Shown: positions 4,351 through 7,880 of the stretch, one piece after another
Layout: each line of letters opens with the position of its first letter
Numbering within the stretch: position 1 is the stretch's first letter
Source: RSA11 sp965652565
Lineage (GTDB): Bacteria > Actinomycetota > Thermoleophilia > Solirubrobacterales > 70-9
Length of the DNA: 7,880 nucleotides
Direction: 5' to 3'
NCBI GenBank assembly: GCA_965652565.1
Contig: CBFGWL010000101.1
Location: 1 to 7,880 of the forward strand
Translations under genes and position numbers: made by a program
The notes under the pieces: generated by a model
The model's database searches: none
What the model saw: the letters and a program-made list of their open reading frames with translations, nothing else
Told to the model about the DNA's origin: nothing

Positions 4351-6047
4351 GCGCGCTCACCCGCTCGCGCCTCGGTCCCGAGCCGGCCCGCCGCGTGCGC
4401 GGCCGCGATGTAGCCGAAGGAGAGACCCTGGCCGATCGTCGCGCCGGGGCCCGGGTAGAACTTCCCGAACGCGTTACCGGCGACGTTGCCCGTCGCGTAG
4501 AGCCCCTCGATGACCTCGCCGTTCTCACCGATCACGCGGGCGTGTTCGTCGGCCATGATGCCGCCGCAGGTGCCCAGATCGCCGGGCACGACGCGCACCG
4601 CGTAGAACGGCGGCTTGCGCAGCGCGCCGAGGTTCGGGTTCGGCGTCACGGTCGGGTCGCCGTAGTAGCGGTCATAGGCGCTGTCGCCGCGGCGGAAGTC
4701 GTCGTCGTGGCCCTTGTCCGCCATCACGTTGAACCGCTCGACGCTCGCCGGGAGCTCGGGCAGCCCGACCTCCCGGGCGAGCTCCTCCAGCGTCTCCGCG
4801 CGGTGCGCGAGCCCCTGCTCGTACCACTCGTCGGGCAGCGCGGCGCGCGGCATCACCCCGCCCGCGAACACGTAGCGGTTGCGGTAGGTCTGGTCGAAGA
4901 CGATCCACGCGGGCAGATGTGGCTCCTCCCCGTCGTCGAGGCCGAGCATGATCTGGCCCGCCGTCATGTAGTTGACGGACTCGTTCATGAAGCGGCGGCC
5001 GTCGGGGCCGACGATCAGCGAACCGGGCAGCGAGCGCTCGGCGAGCAGCACGCTGGGCTGACCGCCTCCCACCGGGGGGATCGCGGGGAACCACCAGGCC
5101 TGGTCCATCAGCGTGAGCGCGGCGCCGTGGCTCTGCGCGATGCGGATCACGTCGCCCTCGTTCGCCGGGTTCGCGAGGCTCCACCCGGGCTCGAGCGCGG
5201 GCGACTGATGCTCATGGCGCATCTCGATGTTGTGCTCGAAGCCGCCCGCCGAAAGCACGACGCCGCGGTTCGCGCGCACCGTGACCTTTTGATCGCAGCG
5301 CTCGACCACGACCCCGGTCACGCGGCCGTCCTCGATGAGCAGGTCGCGCAGCGGCGACTCCGTCCACAGCGCCACGCCGTGCCGGCGCGCGCCGATGATC
5401 AGCCCCGCCGCGAGCGCCTGACCGCCGGCGGCGTATTCGCGCTTGAGCAGCATCCCGCCCGCGCCCTGCGCGGCGCGCATCGCGGCGACGGCGAGCCCGC
5501 GCGGCTTGCGCATCATCAGGTTCATCCAGCGGTAGTCGCGCCCGGTCACCGGCATCGGCATGGGCGCCTCGACGGGCGTCGGGCGCAGCTTGGCGCGCTC
5601 CGGGCCGAGCTGTGCGAGGTCGAACGGCGCTGACTCGAGCGCCCGGCCGAACGCCGACCCGCCGTCGACCTCCGGGAAGTAGTCGGCGTACTCCACCATG
5701 TGCAGCCAACGGTTCGGCAGGTTTCGCCGCAGCACTTCCACCGCGGCGGGCCCGTGCTCCAGGTGGGCCTGCCGGCGCTCGCGCGGCGCCGTGTCGCCGA
5801 CGAGCTCGTCGAGATAGACGCTGGCCCGCTCGCGGCTGTCGTGGACGCCGAGCTCGCGCAGGATCGGGTTGCCGGGGATCCAAAAGCCGCCCCCCGACAT
5901 CGCGGTCGAGCCCCCGAGGTACTCGGATTTCTCGACGACGAGCACGCGCAGGCCCAGCTCCGCGCCCGTGATCGCGCTCAGCAGACCGGTGCCTGAGCCC
6001 ACGACGACGAGGTCGACTTCTTCAATCGGCTGCGAGTTGGTCGTCAC
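4341..6047 (-). CDS. FAD-dependent oxidoreductase, 3-ketosteroid delta1-dehydrogenase-like
   Basis: This is a 568-residue flavoprotein of the FAD_binding_2 (fumarate reductase/KstD) family. The N-terminal dinucleotide-binding fold shows VDLVVVGSGTGLLSAITGAE (11-30), a terminal Glu39 of beta2 in VVEKS, and the LGGSTAMSGGGFWIPGN stretch (44-60) typical of KstD-like enzymes. Downstream are GRRFMNESVNYMTAG (350-364) and the C-terminal FAD loop GLYATGNVAGNAFGKFYPGP (515-534) then GATIG. Compared with Rhodococcus KstD1 catalytic residues, Tyr120 (or Tyr123), Tyr360, Tyr531 and Gly535 occupy plausible positions for Tyr119, Tyr318, Tyr487 and Gly491. That predicts 1,2-dehydrogenation of a 3-oxo steroid or a related 3-ketone. 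No other steroid genes are nearby, so the substrate is open. The GTG start at 6047 has a strong Shine-Dalgarno. The protein is cytoplasmic with no signal peptide. The family call is firm; the specific enzyme is tentative. Confidence 0.88.
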   Translation of the reverse strand: MTTNSQPIEEVDLVVVGSGTGLLSAITGAELGLRVLVVEKSEYLGGSTAMSGGGFWIPGNPILRELGVHDSRERASVYLDELVGDTAPRERRQAHLEHGPAAVEVLRRNLPNRWLHMVEYADYFPEVDGGSAFGRALESAPFDLAQLGPERAKLRPTPVEAPMPMPVTGRDYRWMNLMMRKPRGLAVAAMRAAQGAGGMLLKREYAAGGQALAAGLIIGARRHGVALWTESPLRDLLIEDGRVTGVVVERCDQKVTVRANRGVVLSAGGFEHNIEMRHEHQSPALEPGWSLANPANEGDVIRIAQSHGAALTLMDQAWWFPAIPPVGGGQPSVLLAERSLPGSLIVGPDGRRFMNESVNYMTAGQIMLGLDDGEEPHLPAWIVFDQTYRNRYVFAGGVMPRAALPDEWYEQGLAHRAETLEELAREVGLPELPASVERFNVMADKGHDDDFRRGDSAYDRYYGDPTVTPNPNLGALRKPPFYAVRVVPGDLGTCGGIMADEHARVIGENGEVIEGLYATGNVAGNAFGKFYPGPGATIGQGLSFGYIAAAHAAGRLGTEARAGERAAA

Positions 6048-6052
6048 GAAGG

Positions 6053-6059
6053 CACCTCC
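6053..6059 (-). promoter_or_regulatory. Strong Shine-Dalgarno for the flavoprotein gene
   Basis: On the minus strand GGAGGTG ends 5 nt before the GTG at 6047. It is the best ribosome binding site in the window and fixes this start. It contrasts with the four genes that appear leaderless. Confidence 0.8.
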
Positions 6060-6122
6060 ATGCGCTCGGGTTGCACGCGGGACGGCCGACTGGGCGCGGT
6101 TCCCGCTCTGCCCTCCGCGTTA

Positions 6123-6155
6123 CCCGCCGCCGCGCGCCATATACGCGGCGGCGGG
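6123..6155. repeat. Perfect 12-bp inverted repeat upstream of the flavoprotein gene
   Basis: CCCGCCGCCGCG (6123-6134) and CGCGGCGGCGGG (6144-6155) are exact inverse copies around a 9-nt AT-rich centre (CGCCATATA). On the minus strand it lies 76 nt upstream of the flavoprotein start and about 90 nt after the FN3 gene stop. It could be an operator, with a TATATG -10-like sequence in its centre, or an RNA hairpin that ends FN3 transcription. No T-run follows on the minus strand. The rest of the 196-bp gap (6048-6243) holds only a small ACCAC/GTGGT hairpin (6220-6236) just after the FN3 stop. Confidence 0.6.
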
Positions 6156-6243
6156 AGCCTCATCCCGAGGCGCGGACGTGCGCCTTTCGTGACATCTCGT
6201 CCAAGCGCGCGGTCACCCGACCACGCTATCGGTGGTTAGTTGC

Positions 6244-7880
6244 TCAGCGGAGGCGGACGCGGGCGCGCTTGGTCGAGCGGTAGCCCGCCTCGTCCACGAA
6301 GGCGACCTTGAGCTTCGCGCGGACGCGCTCGGCGAAGTTGCCCTTCTTGCGCAGGGCCTCCGCGATCAGCTGCGAGTCGCGCTTGCGCTTCGGTTTGAGG
6401 GTCACCTGCTTCGTCTTGTTCGCGCGCAGCGAGCCCGTCCACGCGGCGAGCGGGTAGTTCTTGCGGCCGACCTTGATCCGCCCGCTCGCCTTCACCTTCG
6501 CCGCCTCGGCCGCCCGCACCGCGAGCGCGACGCGCACCCGGAAACGGCCCTGGCGCTGCACCGCCTTCGCGCGCACGCGCGGGCCCTCGACCTTGGCGGG
6601 CGCCACCGGGTCGGTGACGGCGGGCTCGCTCTCGCCCGCGGGCCCGAACGCGACCACCTCGACCACGTAGGGCACCCCGTTCGTGAGGCTGCCGACCTCG
6701 GCCTGGCGCGCGCTCCCGCCGACCGTCACGGTCCGCCGCTCGCCGCTCTCGGCGAGCGCGGTGACGCGGTAGCCGTCGATCGAGCCCCCGTTCGGCTCGG
6801 AGGCGCCCCAGTTGACCAGCAGCGCACGGTCGTACGAGCGGGCGATCAGGTCGCGCGGTGTTCCGGGGATGCCCGCGACGAGCACCTCCGCCGTGGGCTC
6901 CGAGGCGGGCCCGCGGCCGATCTCGGTCTCGGCCGTCACCGTGAACCGGTAGCGCTTGCCGTTCGTCAGGTCGGGGATCGTCGCGCTGCGCTCATCGGCG
7001 GAGACGACGAGCTCGCCGCCCGGCGTCCCTTCGATGACGTAGCTCGTGATCGGCTTGCCGCCGGTGCGCGCGGGGGCGTCCCAGGCGACGGTCGCCTCGC
7101 CGTCGCCGCCCTCCGCCGTCACGCGCCGCGGCGCGCCGGGCACGCTCGCGGGCGTCGCCACGCCCGAGGCGGCGATGCCCTCGCCCACCGCGTTCACAGC
7201 CGTGACCGACCAGGTGTGCTCCACGCCGTCCTCGAGCCCGTCGAAGCGGAAGCTGCGCGCCGACGCGGGCAGCCCCTCGATCCGCGCCCCGCCCGGGTTG
7301 CCCTCGGGCACGACGCGCACCACGTAACCGGTCAGCTCGGCGCCGCCGTCGTCCGCCGGGGGCTCCCACTGCAGCGCGATCGACTCACTGCCGGCGCTGG
7401 CGCTCGCCTCCGGCGCGTCCGCCTGGCGAGCGATCGCGACCGGCGGGGACGTCTCCGAGGCCGAGCTCGAACCCTGGCCCGAGCGGGCGATCACGGTGAA
7501 CGTCTGATTCGACCCCATCGGCAGGCCCTCGAAGATCGCCGTGGTCTCGGGCGCCGGCACCGTCTGCTCGACTCCCGCCGGCTGCGCGCGCACCACGTAC
7601 TCGGTGACCTCGCCGCAGATCTCGCCGGACGGCTCCCAGGAGACGCTCACCTCGCCGCTCGCCGGGTCGAGCGTCGGCACGACGTTCTTCGGCGCCGGCG
7701 GCGGCCCTGAGAAGACGAACTCGAGCGGCGCGCTCGCGGGCCCGGGGCCGTTCTCGTTCTCGGCGACCACGGTCACGGTGTACGACTCGCCGCAGCGCAG
7801 GTTGCGGATCGGCAGCGACGTCGCCGACGCGCTCGTCTCGATCTCGGTGATCTCGCCGCTCGAGTCGCGGAAGGTGACGA
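6244..7880 (-). CDS. Fibronectin type III repeat protein, C-terminal part (5' end beyond the window)
   Basis: The frame is open from the right edge to a TGA at 6244-6246, giving about 545 residues. There is the tail of one FN3 domain (about 7880-7708) and four complete FN3 domains (about 7707-7426, 7425-7144, 7143-6874, 6873-6598). Each has the B-strand Trp (VSVSWEP, IALQWEPP, ATVAWDAP, LLVNWGA), a C-strand Tyr (EYVV, GYVV, SYVI, GYRV) and an F-strand pattern such as YRFTVTAE, HTWSVTAVN or QTFTVIAR. After the FN3 array comes a Lys/Arg-rich region of about 115 residues (6597-6247) that looks like a beta-strand domain (KASGRIKVGRKNYPLAAW, KTKQVTLKPKRKR) and ends in RVRLR. FN3 arrays of this type are usually on extracytoplasmic adhesive or structural proteins; any signal peptide or catalytic domain is off the window. 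A GTG at 7776 is in frame but internal, not the start. Confidence 0.9.
   Translation of the reverse strand, partial: VTFRDSSGEITEIETSASATSLPIRNLRCGESYTVTVVAENENGPGPASAPLEFVFSGPPPAPKNVVPTLDPASGEVSVSWEPSGEICGEVTEYVVRAQPAGVEQTVPAPETTAIFEGLPMGSNQTFTVIARSGQGSSSASETSPPVAIARQADAPEASASAGSESIALQWEPPADDGGAELTGYVVRVVPEGNPGGARIEGLPASARSFRFDGLEDGVEHTWSVTAVNAVGEGIAASGVATPASVPGAPRRVTAEGGDGEATVAWDAPARTGGKPITSYVIEGTPGGELVVSADERSATIPDLTNGKRYRFTVTAETEIGRGPASEPTAEVLVAGIPGTPRDLIARSYDRALLVNWGASEPNGGSIDGYRVTALAESGERRTVTVGGSARQAEVGSLTNGVPYVVEVVAFGPAGESEPAVTDPVAPAKVEGPRVRAKAVQRQGRFRVRVALAVRAAEAAKVKASGRIKVGRKNYPLAAWTGSLRANKTKQVTLKPKRKRDSQLIAEALRKKGNFAERVRAKLKVAFVDEAGYRSTKRARVRLR

Noticed and set aside
4044..5633. 529-residue plus-strand open frame over the flavoprotein gene
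   Set aside because: It is antisense to a gene with clear FAD-binding motifs; its Arg/His/Ala-rich translation is the usual high-GC shadow.
6232..7710. 492-residue plus-strand open frame over the FN3 gene
   Set aside because: It is antisense to well-formed FN3 domains and has low-complexity Arg/His/Asp/Leu composition with no recognisable motif.

Overview
The window looks like a chromosomal segment from a high-GC actinobacterium, most likely Thermoleophilia/Solirubrobacterales. That placement is an inference. It rests on the very high GC content, the dense use of GTG and leaderless-type starts, and the style of the proteins: Arg/Pro-rich tails, and FN3 repeats ending in a Lys/Arg-rich beta domain. 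No rRNA, tRNA, CRISPR array, insertion sequence or phage gene is visible.

Layout. At the left edge is the 5' part of fusA (EF-G, minus strand, 1-203). A 175-bp region follows that carries a probable minus-strand promoter and, just downstream of it, a terminator-like hairpin. Then comes a plus-strand block: two adjacent membrane-protein genes that are diverged tandem copies of one four-helix module (379-1296 and 1299-1901), an intergenic stretch with two 60-bp dyad-containing tandem repeats (1921-2040), and an isoprenylcysteine/PEMT-family methyltransferase gene (2060-2527). Convergent to it are rpsG (2555-3025) and rpsL (3033-3428), both on the minus strand. The normally contiguous str operon (rpsL-rpsG-fusA) is therefore split by about 2.35 kb of opposite-strand genes.

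Divergent from rpsL, across only 45 bp, is a HAD-superfamily phosphatase-like gene (3474-3980). A small single-pass membrane protein follows (3992-4318). Convergent with it, on the minus strand, is a large flavoprotein of the 3-ketosteroid delta1-dehydrogenase/fumarate reductase family (4341-6047). It is preceded by a strong Shine-Dalgarno sequence and a 196-bp intergenic region with a perfect 12-bp inverted repeat. The right edge holds the 3' part of a minus-strand gene for a fibronectin type III repeat protein (6244 to beyond 7880).

No single pathway links these genes. The core is translation machinery (S12, S7, EF-G), with envelope and membrane genes of unknown role inserted into and around it. 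The most notable regulatory pattern is that four genes (rpsL, the HAD gene, the small membrane gene and the methyltransferase) each have a TANNNT -10-like hexamer only 8-10 nt before the start codon, as expected for leaderless mRNAs. No complete new defence or mobile system is evident. The candidates most worth checking are the split str operon with its fusA leader, the structured tandem repeat and the duplicated membrane-protein pair.
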